Origin: Laedolimicola ammoniilytica
GTDB taxonomy: Bacteria > Bacillota > Clostridia > Lachnospirales > Lachnospiraceae
DNA: 64,000 bases
Reading direction: 5' to 3'
Assembly (NCBI RefSeq): GCF_025567165.1
Contig: NZ_JAOQKC010000015.1
Location: forward strand, 1-64,000
Of the stretch, positions 8,078 through 16,677 are shown one piece after another. Each line of letters starts with the position of its first letter. The first letter of the stretch is position 1. Under the pieces are notes generated by a model. The model ran no database searches and was not told the DNA's origin. It worked only from the letters and a program-made list of their open reading frames with translations. Position numbers and translations under genes: made by a program.

Positions 8078-8890
8078 CTATTCCTCCGTAGGTAAGGACT
8101 GGGCCCGATAGCCCTCCGCAATCAGGTCAAGCTGCCGGTCAAAGCGCTCCAGCTGATCGATGTCATTCATGGCGTAAATCCGATAAAATTCATCCTGAAT
8201 CTTCAGGATCTCCCGCTTATTGGCCACCCGGTACAGGTTCTGAATGTTGTTCAGAATATCTGCCACGATATTGGCCTGAATCCGGAACGATATCTGGGCG
8301 TCCATGATCTCGCTGCGAACGGTAGACATCTCATTGTCCAGGGTAATAATCGCGTCCGCGGCGCCCAAAAGCCGCTCTTTGATGTGATCCGGGATGTTCC
8401 GTTTATATTTATACTGGAGGGAATGCTCCACCGTGGCCCAGAAATTCATGGCCATGGTGCGGATCTGCACCTCCATCTGCAGGCGCTTGGGGCCATCCAG
8501 GGTATCGACGGTATAGTAAAGGATGATGTGATAGCTGCGGTAACCACTGCTCTTCATTTCCCGTATGTAATCCCGCTCCTGCTTGATCTCCATATCCTTG
8601 CGGCCCCGGATAATCTCCACGACCTTATCGATGTCCTCCACGAACTGGCAGATGATGCGGATACCGGCCAGATCGTAGATCTTTTCCTCGATATCCTCCA
8701 GATCGATTTTTTTCTTCTGGCACTTATCCAGAATACTGGAAATGGTCTTGACCCGGCCCTCCACCTGCTCGATGGGGCAATAGAGTCCCCGATCCTGATG
8801 CTCCTTGATCAGGTGGTTGAATTTGGTCATAACCTCCTTGACCGCCAGCTCATAGGGGTTTAAAATCTCCCGCCACAATTGTATCTCCAT
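8078..8890 (-). CDS. Small alarmone synthetase, RelA/SpoT domain (RelQ/YjbM-like)
   Basis: A 270-residue protein dominated by a RelA/SpoT synthetase domain. Typical features are KSSGYRSYHIIL (GYRSxH binds nucleotide) and MEVQIRT...FWATVEHSLQYKY. There is no HD hydrolase, TGS or ACT domain, so it should only make (p)ppGpp from ATP and GTP/GDP. A C-terminal helical segment after about residue 175 is probably the tetramerisation region. The ATG at 8888-8890 follows GGAGAGC; the frame is open further upstream but without a start signal. Neighbours are an M23 peptidase and RsmF. Confidence 0.88.
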   Translation of the reverse strand: MEIQLWREILNPYELAVKEVMTKFNHLIKEHQDRGLYCPIEQVEGRVKTISSILDKCQKKKIDLEDIEEKIYDLAGIRIICQFVEDIDKVVEIIRGRKDMEIKQERDYIREMKSSGYRSYHIILYYTVDTLDGPKRLQMEVQIRTMAMNFWATVEHSLQYKYKRNIPDHIKERLLGAADAIITLDNEMSTVRSEIMDAQISFRIQANIVADILNNIQNLYRVANKREILKIQDEFYRIYAMNDIDQLERFDRQLDLIAEGYRAQSLPTEE

Positions 8891-8987
8891 AAAAAAGCTC
8901 TCCTTCTTGTTACTGTTCACTTTGTCCACAGTAACACACGCTTCGCGATGCACAGGAATCATGCTGACGCATAATTTTGCGCCTGCA

Positions 8988-9674
8988 TCAGGGATCTTCC
9001 TGGGACACGGTAAGCCGTTCCTGCTCCAGGTAGCGCAGAAACCAGTAGGGATTGACCGCCAGTTCCTGGAATTCCTCACTCCGAAGATAAATTCCCAGAT
9101 GTAGATGCACCGGAAACTGGCCGGAGGTACCCTCCTGCTTTCCATAGCCCGTATCGCCCATATATCCCAGAAGCTGCCCCGCCTTTACCACGTCGCCTTT
9201 CTGAAACTCCTCCGCGTAGGAAGCGAGATGGGCATAATAAAAATACACGTCATGGACACTCCGGATGCCGATCCGCCAGCCGCCTTTTTCCAGCCAGCCC
9301 ACGTTCTCCACCGTGCCGTCCGAGATGCTGACCACCGGATACACCCCACTTTTGTTCTCCGGCGGCATCAGATCCGTCCCTTCATGGCCGCGGGTTCCGC
9401 CGTAGGTTCGCTCAATGAGCCAGCTGTTCTCGAAGGTCACCGGAAGCTCCCTCTCCTTCCATTGGGGGATTGGGAAATATTCCAGATCTTTCCAGATATT
9501 CTCGTACAGCTCATAGTACCTTCGCGCTGTCTCTTCCGTCCGTTCCTGCTTCTTCTCTGCCCCGGCAAGCCCGGCCCGCTCCCGGATCCGCTGTTCGCTT
9601 CCCAGAATCACAAGGCCCAGACTCACCAGCAGTAAAAGCTGTCCCGCCGCTGAAAGCTTCCGCATCTGCCTCAT
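8988..9674 (-). CDS. M23 (LytM-type) metallopeptidase, membrane-anchored
   Basis: A 228-residue protein with an N-terminal hydrophobic anchor (about residues 9-25) and a C-terminal M23 domain. All zinc and catalytic residues are visible: HxxxD at H97/D101, H149 and HxH at H190/H192, so it should be an active peptidoglycan endopeptidase acting outside the membrane. The start is ambiguous: ATG at 9674 is only 3 bases from GGAG, while ATG three codons later is better spaced. A CATATAGTA box (9703-9711, minus strand) resembles sporulation sigma -10 elements but has no clear -35. Confidence 0.85.
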   Translation of the reverse strand: MRQMRKLSAAGQLLLLVSLGLVILGSEQRIRERAGLAGAEKKQERTEETARRYYELYENIWKDLEYFPIPQWKERELPVTFENSWLIERTYGGTRGHEGTDLMPPENKSGVYPVVSISDGTVENVGWLEKGGWRIGIRSVHDVYFYYAHLASYAEEFQKGDVVKAGQLLGYMGDTGYGKQEGTSGQFPVHLHLGIYLRSEEFQELAVNPYWFLRYLEQERLTVSQEDP

Positions 9675-9712
9675 CCACTCCGCATCAAAAATGCCTACTG
9701 GATACTATATGC

Positions 9713-11161
9713 TTAACGCAGCTCTTTTAGAACCTCTACTACAAATTCATAGATCCGTTTTGTGGAGGAAATGCTTAAGCGCTCCTTTGGAGTATGGATG
9801 TCATACAGATTCGGTCCGATGGAGACGCAGTCCAGACCTTCCATTTTACCGCTGAACAGGCCGCACTCCAGACCTGCATGAATGGCCATGACTCTCGGAT
9901 TCCGGTCGTACATTTTCTTGTATACAGACACACAGGTATCCCGCAGCTCCGACTCATGACGGTACTCCCAGCCCGGATAGGAGCCCTTCTCCTCGTAGGT
10001 TCCGCCCAGGAACTCTACGCAGTGACGGAGACGGTCGCCCAGCTCCTGCTTCTCGGATTCGATGGAGCTGCGGATGCTGAAGGTAGCGGTCGCCTCTTCC
10101 TCGGTAAGGCGTAAGATACCAAGGTTCAGGGAAGTCTGTACGAGTCCCGGGATATCCATGCTGTCCTTGATGACGCCGTTGGGCACCATATGAAGCACAT
10201 ACATCAGAATGGACGCGCATTTGGGCGTCAGAGCCTGGCCGACAGCCTTTCCTTCCGATACGAAGCCCACAGTCACGCCTGCGTCGCTGGCCGCGTATTC
10301 AGTCTTGTAAATAGCGTCGAGGGCGGTCAGGCGTTCCTCAAAGGCCTGGCACTCTTCCTCCGGCACGTACAGAACCGCTCTGGTGCTGCGGGGAATCGCA
10401 TTGTCCATGAGGCCGCCGGAGAGCCCGGCGATACGGAAGTTCACCACCTCGTCCAGCCAGCACAGGGCTCTGCCCATCAGAATGTTGGAATTGCCATGCT
10501 CCTTATGGATCTCCGCGCCGGAATGTCCGCCCTGCAGACCGTCCACGGTCACGGTGTAACGTACGCCCCCAGTCTCCTGATAGACTGCCGGGATATGCAG
10601 AATACCATCCATGCCGCCTGCACAGCTTACGGTAAAGATACCCTCCTCCTCAGAGTCGATGTTGATAAGTCTGCGGCCCTTCATATGGGAAGCGTCGAAA
10701 TCCTTGGCTCCTAAGAGTCCCACTTCCTCGCCGGTAGTGAACAGGCACTCCAGACGGGGGTGGGACAGGCTGTCGTCATCCAGAATCGCCAGGGCGATAG
10801 CCACCGCGATGCCGTCATCTCCGCCGAGGGTGGTTCCTTTTGCGTATACGAAATCACCGTCTACAGCCACGTCCAGGGGATCCTTTGCAAAATCAATGGC
10901 GCAGTCCGCCTCTTTCTCACACACCATATCCAGATGGCCCTGGATAATGACAGTGGGCGCATCCTCGTAGCCTGCGGAAGCCTCTTTTACGATGACCACG
11001 TTGTTGAATTCATCCCGGGACGCAGAAAGGCCGCGCTTCTTCGCAAACTCCATACAATACTCTGCTGCGCCTGCCTCATTTCCTGATCCTCTCGGAATCT
11101 GTGTCAGATCCTCAAAAAATTCAAATACCTTCTTCGGCTCTAATCCTTCCAATACTCGCAT
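9713..11161 (-). CDS. pepD: Aminoacyl-histidine dipeptidase (PepD/carnosinase, M20)
   Basis: A 482-residue M20 metallopeptidase. Zinc-binding residues are visible as GHLDM (H76, D78), GGDDG (D115/D116) and TGEEVG (E145 base, E146). The length, and an internal dimerisation-type lid domain, match PepD/PepV-type beta-Ala-His dipeptidases. It hydrolyses cytosolic dipeptides, especially Xaa-His. The start ATG (11159-11161) has AAGGAGG eight bases upstream; the frame continues seven codons more without a signal. It is divergent from ylbJ with only 31 bases between the starts. Confidence 0.9.
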   Translation of the reverse strand: MRVLEGLEPKKVFEFFEDLTQIPRGSGNEAGAAEYCMEFAKKRGLSASRDEFNNVVIVKEASAGYEDAPTVIIQGHLDMVCEKEADCAIDFAKDPLDVAVDGDFVYAKGTTLGGDDGIAVAIALAILDDDSLSHPRLECLFTTGEEVGLLGAKDFDASHMKGRRLINIDSEEEGIFTVSCAGGMDGILHIPAVYQETGGVRYTVTVDGLQGGHSGAEIHKEHGNSNILMGRALCWLDEVVNFRIAGLSGGLMDNAIPRSTRAVLYVPEEECQAFEERLTALDAIYKTEYAASDAGVTVGFVSEGKAVGQALTPKCASILMYVLHMVPNGVIKDSMDIPGLVQTSLNLGILRLTEEEATATFSIRSSIESEKQELGDRLRHCVEFLGGTYEEKGSYPGWEYRHESELRDTCVSVYKKMYDRNPRVMAIHAGLECGLFSGKMEGLDCVSIGPNLYDIHTPKERLSISSTKRIYEFVVEVLKELR

Positions 11162-11187
11162 ATTCGTCCTCCTTGCTCTCATATAGA
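11158..11187 (+). promoter_or_regulatory. Candidate sigma-E-type promoter of ylbJ
   Basis: GCATATT (11158-11164), a 15-base spacer and CATATAGA (11180-11187) resemble the mother-cell sigma-E consensus (-35 kmATATT, -10 CATACAnT). ylbJ is a known sigma-E gene in Bacillus subtilis. The predicted transcription start falls at or next to the ylbJ ATG, and no ribosome-binding site is visible. The -35 overlaps the pepD start codon on the other strand. Confidence 0.45.
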
Positions 11188-11192
11188 TTTCT

Positions 11193-12155
11193 ATGAGAAA
11201 AAAAATTATTTATATGACGGTCTGTCTTTTATTGCTTGGTTTTTTACTTCTGAACCCGGTGCAGGCCAGGGTGGCGTCCGCAGACGGACTGCTGCTCTGG
11301 TTCCACACCCTGCTTCCGGTGCTGCTGCCCTTTTTTATTCTCTCCCGCCTGCTGATCGCCCTGGACGGGGTCTCAGGCGTTACACAGTTCATCGCTCCCC
11401 TGGCCCGGGGACTCTTTGGTCTGTCCCCGAACGGGGCTTTTTGCCTGCTGGCTGGTTTTCTCTGCGGCTATCCCGTAGGTGCGAAGCTCTCCGCCGATTT
11501 GGTGCGGGAGGGACGCATTTCCCAGGAAGAGGGCGCGTACCTTCTCACCTTTACAAATAATGCCAGTCCCGCCTTCCTGACCGGCTACTGCCTGATCGAA
11601 GCCCTCGGAATGCCGGAGCTGATCCCAGTCTCCCTCTTCCTGGTCTACGGCTCCCCACTGCTCTACGCACGTCTGACCCGCCGGGGTCGGATTTTTCCAG
11701 ATCTCTCCATAGAAAAAAAGACATCCGGATCTCAAATCAGCTTCAAAATCGTGGATGCCTGTATCATGGACGGCCTGGAAAATATCCTGAAGCTCGGCGG
11801 CTATCTCATCCTGTTCTCCATGTTGGCAAAGCTGCTGCTTCTCCTTATCGGCTCTCTGCCGCTGTGCTCCTGCGTGGCGGTCGGACTTCTGGAAATCACC
11901 AACGGGCTCTCCATTATTGCTCACACTTCGTTCCTTACGAAGCGCGCCGCCTGGGTGCTGTCACTCTTTTTCGTTTCCTTCGGAGGTCTGTCCGGCGCTG
12001 CCCAGACCGAAAGCATGCTGCTTGGAACCCCGCTTTCTGTTCCGGACTATCTGAAAGCCAAAGCCTGTACCGCCCTGCTCACCGCCTGTCTCGCCCTCCT
12101 GTACCTGGGACTTACTGATCTTCTTCCGGCGCTTCCTCTTCCGGCTGCTCCGTGA
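11193..12155 (+). CDS. ylbJ: Sporulation integral membrane protein YlbJ
   Basis: A 320-residue hydrophobic protein with about eight membrane segments and the nucleoside-recognition (Gate) domain signature around FLCGYPVGAKLSADL (near residues 95-105). It matches YlbJ, which in Bacillus subtilis is made under sigma-E in the mother cell and is needed for heat-resistant spores; the transported molecule is not established. There is no Shine-Dalgarno sequence before the ATG. The gene converges with the coiled-coil gene downstream and the two overlap by 44 bases. Confidence 0.85.
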   Translation: MRKKIIYMTVCLLLLGFLLLNPVQARVASADGLLLWFHTLLPVLLPFFILSRLLIALDGVSGVTQFIAPLARGLFGLSPNGAFCLLAGFLCGYPVGAKLSADLVREGRISQEEGAYLLTFTNNASPAFLTGYCLIEALGMPELIPVSLFLVYGSPLLYARLTRRGRIFPDLSIEKKTSGSQISFKIVDACIMDGLENILKLGGYLILFSMLAKLLLLLIGSLPLCSCVAVGLLEITNGLSIIAHTSFLTKRAAWVLSLFFVSFGGLSGAAQTESMLLGTPLSVPDYLKAKACTALLTACLALLYLGLTDLLPALPLPAAP

Positions 12156-12693
12156 TAGCCGGTCCAAGTTCTGCCCGGTTGCTTGCCAGAATTTCATTAA
12201 AGTTGTTCAGAGAATTCATCATAGATTCATAACGGGCTGCATGTCCCTCCATAGTCTGACGAACCAGATTCTGCAGGTTCCCCAGCATATCGTCGGTGTA
12301 GCGCATAGCCTGCATCCGGAAGTTATTGGCCTCAATGGTGGCTGCATCCAGACGCTTCTGAGCCTCCGCCTCGGCGGCTGCCATAATCTCATTGGCCTGT
12401 ACATACGCCTGCTGCATGATCTCATGCTCGTTGATCAATTCGGTCGTATGTATATTGGCCTCCTTGATGATCGCGTCTGCCTTTGCCTGAGCGTCCGCCA
12501 GAATGGCGTCCCGGTTCGCCAGCACTTTCTGATAGCGCTTGATCTCCTCCGGGGTCTTCATACGAAGCTCCCGCAGCAGCTCCTCGATTTCCTCTTTATT
12601 GACGATGATATTCGTCTTTGATAATGTCTGCGGCTTGCAGCCGTCTATATACTCCTCGATCTCCTCGATGATCTGTTCGATCTTGCTGCTCAT
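12112..12693 (-). CDS. Conserved coiled-coil protein, ATP synthase B-subunit-like
   Basis: A 193-residue hydrophilic protein that is nearly all helix. Residues about 40-150 form a long Ala/Glu/Gln-rich coiled coil resembling the stalk of F-type ATPase subunit b or DivIVA-like proteins; the C-terminus is acidic and Pro/Glu-rich (EQPEEEAPEEDQ). There is no membrane segment and no catalytic motif. It is the last gene of the proB...coaD operon, 27 bases after coaD. I recognise it as a conserved Lachnospiraceae protein of unknown function. Its 3' end overlaps that of ylbJ. Confidence 0.75.
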   Translation of the reverse strand: MSSKIEQIIEEIEEYIDGCKPQTLSKTNIIVNKEEIEELLRELRMKTPEEIKRYQKVLANRDAILADAQAKADAIIKEANIHTTELINEHEIMQQAYVQANEIMAAAEAEAQKRLDAATIEANNFRMQAMRYTDDMLGNLQNLVRQTMEGHAARYESMMNSLNNFNEILASNRAELGPAITEQPEEEAPEEDQ

Positions 12694-12720
12694 AAAACCG
12701 TTCTCCTCTCCATTTCCTAT

Positions 12721-13212
12721 TTAGATTCCATAACGCTCATGCATCCGCTCCCGGATCTTTTCTTCCACGTAGGGCGGTACAAAGGCGGAAATATCACCAC
12801 CGAAGGCCGCCACCTCCTTAACCGTGGTGGAACTGAGATAAGCGTACTCCAGACTGGTTGTGAGAAACAGCGTATCCAGATCCGGACTCATGATCCGGTT
12901 GGTCTGGGCCATCTGAAGCTCATAGTCGAAGTCTGTAATAGCGCGCAGGCCCCTCACAATAATGTGGGCCTCGCACTCCTTGGCGAAATCCACCAGAAGT
13001 CCCGTAAAGGAACGAATCTTGATATTCGGGTATTCCTTTGTGACCTCCTCTAACATCTTAACACGTTCTTCCACAGAAAACAACGGAGTTTTGGCGCGGT
13101 TGTTCAAGACGCCCACCACCAGCTCGTCCACGATCCGGGACGCGCGGATGATCACATCCAGATGTCCCTTGGTCACCGGGTCAAAGCTTCCCGCATAAAT
13201 TGCTCTAATCAT
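12721..13212 (-). CDS. coaD: Phosphopantetheine adenylyltransferase
   Basis: A 163-residue nucleotidyltransferase starting MIRAIYAGSFDPVTKGH. The T/HxGH motif ends at H17 and the second signature is LSSTTVKEVA near residue 128. It transfers AMP from ATP to 4'-phosphopantetheine, the penultimate step of coenzyme A synthesis. Length is normal (about 160). It overlaps rsmD by four bases (ATGA), a rsmD-coaD pairing widespread in Firmicutes. Confidence 0.95.
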   Translation of the reverse strand: MIRAIYAGSFDPVTKGHLDVIIRASRIVDELVVGVLNNRAKTPLFSVEERVKMLEEVTKEYPNIKIRSFTGLLVDFAKECEAHIIVRGLRAITDFDYELQMAQTNRIMSPDLDTLFLTTSLEYAYLSSTTVKEVAAFGGDISAFVPPYVEEKIRERMHERYGI

Positions 13213-13772
13213 TCGTCTTCCTCATCCATCTCAATAAAGAGATGCTTATTCGTCTTGTATTTTTTCACCTTACGGATATGGTATCCCAGATTTTCGATCC
13301 AGTCGGTCTCCTCATTTAAGGCCGCCTCCAGAATGATGGTCGTATCTTCTGTCAGGAGGCTGGAATCCAGAAGATAACCGAGTACCTCCCGCTCCAGTCC
13401 CTTTCCATAGGGCGGATCCAGGAAAATGATATCAAAGGGCTCCTCGCCCTCCAGCACACGAAGGGCACCCAGGGCGTCCATAAAGAATACCCGCGCCCTG
13501 TCCGCAAGTTTTGTAAAGGCCAGGTTGTCGCCGATGCAGTCATAGGCCTTCCGGTTATTTTCCGCAAAGGCCGCATAGTCCGCGCCCCGGCTTAAGGCCT
13601 CGATGCCGATGGCCCCGCTTCCGCCGAAGAGATCGAGAAACCGACAGCCCGGGATCTCCGGCTGAAGCATATTAAATAAGGTCTCTTTGATTCGGTCGGT
13701 GGTGGGTCTGGTGTCCAGTCCCTCGATGCATTTGAGCGGCATGCTTCTGGCCGTTCCTGCTATGACTCTCAT
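13209..13772 (-). CDS. rsmD: 16S rRNA (guanine966-N2)-methyltransferase
   Basis: A 187-residue RsmD. It opens MRVIAGTAR and carries RPTTDRIKETLFN, the SAM motif LDLFGGSGAIGIE (about residues 45-57) and the catalytic DPPYG near residue 118. It methylates the N2 of G966 in 16S rRNA during 30S assembly. It starts three bases after the proA stop and overlaps coaD by four, so it is translated as part of the proB operon. Confidence 0.93.
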   Translation of the reverse strand: MRVIAGTARSMPLKCIEGLDTRPTTDRIKETLFNMLQPEIPGCRFLDLFGGSGAIGIEALSRGADYAAFAENNRKAYDCIGDNLAFTKLADRARVFFMDALGALRVLEGEEPFDIIFLDPPYGKGLEREVLGYLLDSSLLTEDTTIILEAALNEETDWIENLGYHIRKVKKYKTNKHLFIEMDEEDE

Positions 13773-13775
13773 TGG

Positions 13776-15017
13776 TTACCCCCTTACCTGGCCACTGCCG
13801 GTAATCTCGTATTTATAAGAAGTAAGCGCTACCAGTCCCATGGGGCCTCTGGCGTGCAGCTTCTGGGTGCTGATGCCGATCTCCGCGCCGAAGCCGAACT
13901 CAAAGCCGTCGGTAAAGCGGGTCGAAGCGTTCACATAGACCGCCGCCGCGTCCACTTCCTTTAAAAATTTCTCTGCATGTTCTTTATTTTCTGTGATAAT
14001 CGCCTCAGAGTGGCCTGTATTATAGCGGTTGATATGGGCAATGGCCTCCTCCACCGTATCCACAGTCTTCACCGAGAGAATGTAGTCCAGATACTCGGTT
14101 CCCCAGTCCTCCTCGGTAGCCGGCGTCATCGCTACCGCTTCCCGGGCCGCCTCGTCGCCCCGCAGCTCCACGTTTTTCTCCTGCAGGCGCTTCGCCAAAA
14201 GCGGCAGAAAGGCGTCTTTCACCTTCCGGTTTACCACCAGAGATTCGCAGGCGTTGCAGACGCCGATGCGCTGGGTCTTGGCATTGTATACAATATTCAC
14301 AGCCATTTCGAGATCCGCGGCCTCGTCTACATAGATGTGGCAGTTGCCGGAACCAGTCTCGATGACCGGGATCGTACTGTTATTTACAACCGTAGCGATA
14401 AGTCCCGCGCTTCCTCTTGGGATCAACACATCTATGTACCTGTTCAGCTTCATAAAAACTGCCGCCGTCTCACGGCTGGTATCAGTCAGGAGCTGTATAG
14501 AGCTCTCCGGGCAGCCGTTCGCTGCAAGGGCTTTCTGAAGCACCTCAGTAATGGCCTGATTGGAATGAATCGCGTCGCTTCCGCCCCGTAGCACCACCGG
14601 ATTACCGGTCTTAAAGCAGAGTCCGAAGGCGTCCGCCGTCACATTGGGCCGGGCCTCGTAAATGATACCGATGACGCCAAGGGGCACCCGCACCTGGCGG
14701 ATATGGAGGCCGTTCTCCGGCACCCAGTCCTTCATGACCTCGCCCACCGGATCCGGCAGATCCGCGATCTGGCGAAGTCCTTCCGCCATGCCCGCGATGC
14801 GCTCCTTTGTAAGCTTCAATCGATCCAGAAGTCCCGGCTTCATCCCCCGCTCCTGTCCCGCCTGCATGTCCTTTTCATTGGCCACAAGGATCTTTTCCTG
14901 TTCGCTCACAAGAAGCTCCGCCGCCTTCAAAAGCACCCGGTCTTTCTCTTCCCGGGTCATCACACGTAAAATCGGCTCCGCCTCTTTTGCTCTCTGTCCA
15001 ATGCACTCTAATGTCAT
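13776..15017 (-). CDS. proA: Gamma-glutamyl phosphate reductase
   Basis: A 413-residue aldehyde-dehydrogenase-fold enzyme. The catalytic cysteine is in IGVCNACESLVV and the family block RGSAGLIATVVNNSTIPV is intact. It reduces gamma-glutamyl phosphate with NADPH to glutamate semialdehyde, the second step of proline synthesis. Its partner proB is in the same operon about 1.7 kb upstream, separated by patatin, DUF896 and formyl-THF cyclo-ligase genes. The start ATG abuts the stop of the cyclo-ligase. Confidence 0.95.
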   Translation of the reverse strand: MTLECIGQRAKEAEPILRVMTREEKDRVLLKAAELLVSEQEKILVANEKDMQAGQERGMKPGLLDRLKLTKERIAGMAEGLRQIADLPDPVGEVMKDWVPENGLHIRQVRVPLGVIGIIYEARPNVTADAFGLCFKTGNPVVLRGGSDAIHSNQAITEVLQKALAANGCPESSIQLLTDTSRETAAVFMKLNRYIDVLIPRGSAGLIATVVNNSTIPVIETGSGNCHIYVDEAADLEMAVNIVYNAKTQRIGVCNACESLVVNRKVKDAFLPLLAKRLQEKNVELRGDEAAREAVAMTPATEEDWGTEYLDYILSVKTVDTVEEAIAHINRYNTGHSEAIITENKEHAEKFLKEVDAAAVYVNASTRFTDGFEFGFGAEIGISTQKLHARGPMGLVALTSYKYEITGSGQVRG

Positions 15018-15614
15018 CTATACCCTCCCAATTACCCGTTTCTCTGTCACGATTTTCTCCGGACAGATGTCAAACGTTTCATAAGGAACCTCTTTTTTTA
15101 CCTGGAATTCAAAAGCCAGCGCCACTCTGGAAAGCTTCGGATGCGCCTCCAGGAAACGGTCGTAAAAGCCTCCGCCGTAGCCAATCCGATGACGCTCTTC
15201 GTCAAAGGCCACGCCCGGCATCAGCATCAGAGCCTTTTCCTCATCGCCGGTTTCATCCGCCGCGTGCTTTTCAAACGGCTCCCGGATACCGAAATAGCCC
15301 TCCTCCAGATCATTTTCCAGAGAAGTGATGTAGAAGAACTTCATATCCTGCCCCAGCACCTTCGGCACGGCCACTCTTTTTCCGTCAGCCCAGGCCGCCC
15401 GGATGATATCGGAGGTCTCCACCTCATGCTTGCAGTCCACATAGGCATAGATCACCTCAGCCTCCCGGTACTCCGGCAGAGTCAGCACCTGATCCCGCAC
15501 GCCCAGACTCAGCTCATGGATCTGCTCGTCCGTATGGGCCGCCCGCAGCGCCTTGATTTCCTTTCGCAGCGCTTTCTTTAAATCCTTTTTAGTTTCCTTT
15601 CCTGTCTGCATCAT
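15018..15614 (-). CDS. 5-formyltetrahydrofolate cyclo-ligase
   Basis: About 198 residues, with the family pattern KKxLRKExxxxR at the N-terminus and the C-terminal signature PGVAFDEERHRIGYGGGFYDR, cut here for length. It uses ATP to convert 5-formyl-THF to 5,10-methenyl-THF, recycling a storage folate. The start is uncertain: ATG at 15614 or 15611, or GTG at 15623; all overlap the DUF896 gene and only a weak GGGTG site is present, so translation is probably coupled. Confidence 0.88.
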   Translation of the reverse strand: MMQTGKETKKDLKKALRKEIKALRAAHTDEQIHELSLGVRDQVLTLPEYREAEVIYAYVDCKHEVETSDIIRAAWADGKRVAVPKVLGQDMKFFYITSLENDLEEGYFGIREPFEKHAADETGDEEKALMLMPGVAFDEERHRIGYGGGFYDRFLEAHPKLSRVALAFEFQVKKEVPYETFDICPEKIVTEKRVIGRV

Positions 15615-15813
15615 ACTTTTCACCCAGATTTACGACGCTTCCGTCTTTTTCCTTGATATCAATGTTGTTGAGCTGTCCGCGCAGGTTCATGCGGACGGCC
15701 TCGATATATTCCAGGCGCAGCAGCTTCTGCTCTTTCTTCTCCGCATCGGTCAGCCCCTCCGCCTTGGAACGGCGGTACAGCTCGTTGATGCGCGCAATCT
15801 TCTGTGGATCCAT
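15589..15813 (-). CDS. DUF896 family protein (YnzC-like)
   Basis: A 74-residue protein with the DUF896 signature: INELYRRSKAEGLTDAEKKEQ then LRLEYIEAVR and the conserved NLRGQLNNI. The B. subtilis relative YnzC is a helical-hairpin protein in the SOS operon region, but its role is not established. Here it lies in the proline operon between the patatin and cyclo-ligase genes, with its stop 26 bases inside the next gene. Confidence 0.9.
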   Translation of the reverse strand: MDPQKIARINELYRRSKAEGLTDAEKKEQKLLRLEYIEAVRMNLRGQLNNIDIKEKDGSVVNLGEKYDADRKGN

Positions 15814-16677
15814 TTACTTTTCTCCTTCCCATCCCGCAAAGGACGCCGCTTTTTCAAAAATGTCCTGTGCGTATTCATATCCGTGATTGTAAAAATCTGT
15901 TAAAATTTCTACGTGATTCTCCGTATTCTTGACCACCGGAACCTGCGGACGGATCACAAAGACATGGCCCCGGTGTTCCAGATCCTCAATGAGCTCCATG
16001 GTGCGGTTGTAATAATAGGCCCGGTACTTGATGGCACGAATCAGATTCGGGTACTTCTGGTACATAATCTGCGCCATTTTCAATGTCTTCTTCGCGGGCG
16101 CTTTCCGGTAGCCCTCCTGTCTCGTCAGGATGATAATGGGCTTCTTCACGCCGTCATGCAGAGCTTTTCGAATCGGCACGGAATCCGCCACGCCGCCGTC
16201 CACCATGGGCGTGCCATCTACATCTACGATGGGCGATACCACCGGGAGACTGGACGAAGCCCGGCAGATGGTCATCAGCCGCTGACGGTCGCTTTTCTCC
16301 GACAGGTACTCGGCCTTGCCGGTCAGGGCGTTGGTGGCCGTCAGAATGCACTCCATGCCAGAGGAAAAGAATGTGTCGTAGTCAAAGGGAATGATCTTAT
16401 TTGGAAAAATATCAAAGATCAAATCCATATTGAAGAGGCTGTGAGTCTTCACCAGGGATTTAAGTCCCACATAGCTTCCGGCCTCCAGAAAATCAATGGT
16501 ACACAGCTTCATCCGCCCCGGCTGGTGGGACGCATAGTCCACCGCGTTGCAGGCTCCCGCCGACACGCCGATTACATAGGGCAGATACATGCCCTGTTCC
16601 ATAAAATAGTCCAGTACGCCGGCTGTAAATACGCCTCTGGTGCCGCCGCCCTCCAGTACCATTCCTGCTTTTTTCAT
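15814..16677 (-). CDS. Patatin-like phospholipase family protein
   Basis: A 287-residue patatin. The oxyanion loop GGGTRG is at residues 10-15, the nucleophile S39 lies in GVSAG (37-41) and the dyad aspartate is in the DGG of VDGGVADSVP. It should be a Ser/Asp lipid acyl hydrolase of the YqhO/YjjU type acting on membrane lipids, with no signal peptide. It overlaps proB by four bases (ATGA) and precedes DUF896 directly. Why a lipase is embedded between proline genes is unknown, but the arrangement recurs in related bacteria. Confidence 0.9.
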   Translation of the reverse strand: MKKAGMVLEGGGTRGVFTAGVLDYFMEQGMYLPYVIGVSAGACNAVDYASHQPGRMKLCTIDFLEAGSYVGLKSLVKTHSLFNMDLIFDIFPNKIIPFDYDTFFSSGMECILTATNALTGKAEYLSEKSDRQRLMTICRASSSLPVVSPIVDVDGTPMVDGGVADSVPIRKALHDGVKKPIIILTRQEGYRKAPAKKTLKMAQIMYQKYPNLIRAIKYRAYYYNRTMELIEDLEHRGHVFVIRPQVPVVKNTENHVEILTDFYNHGYEYAQDIFEKAASFAGWEGEK

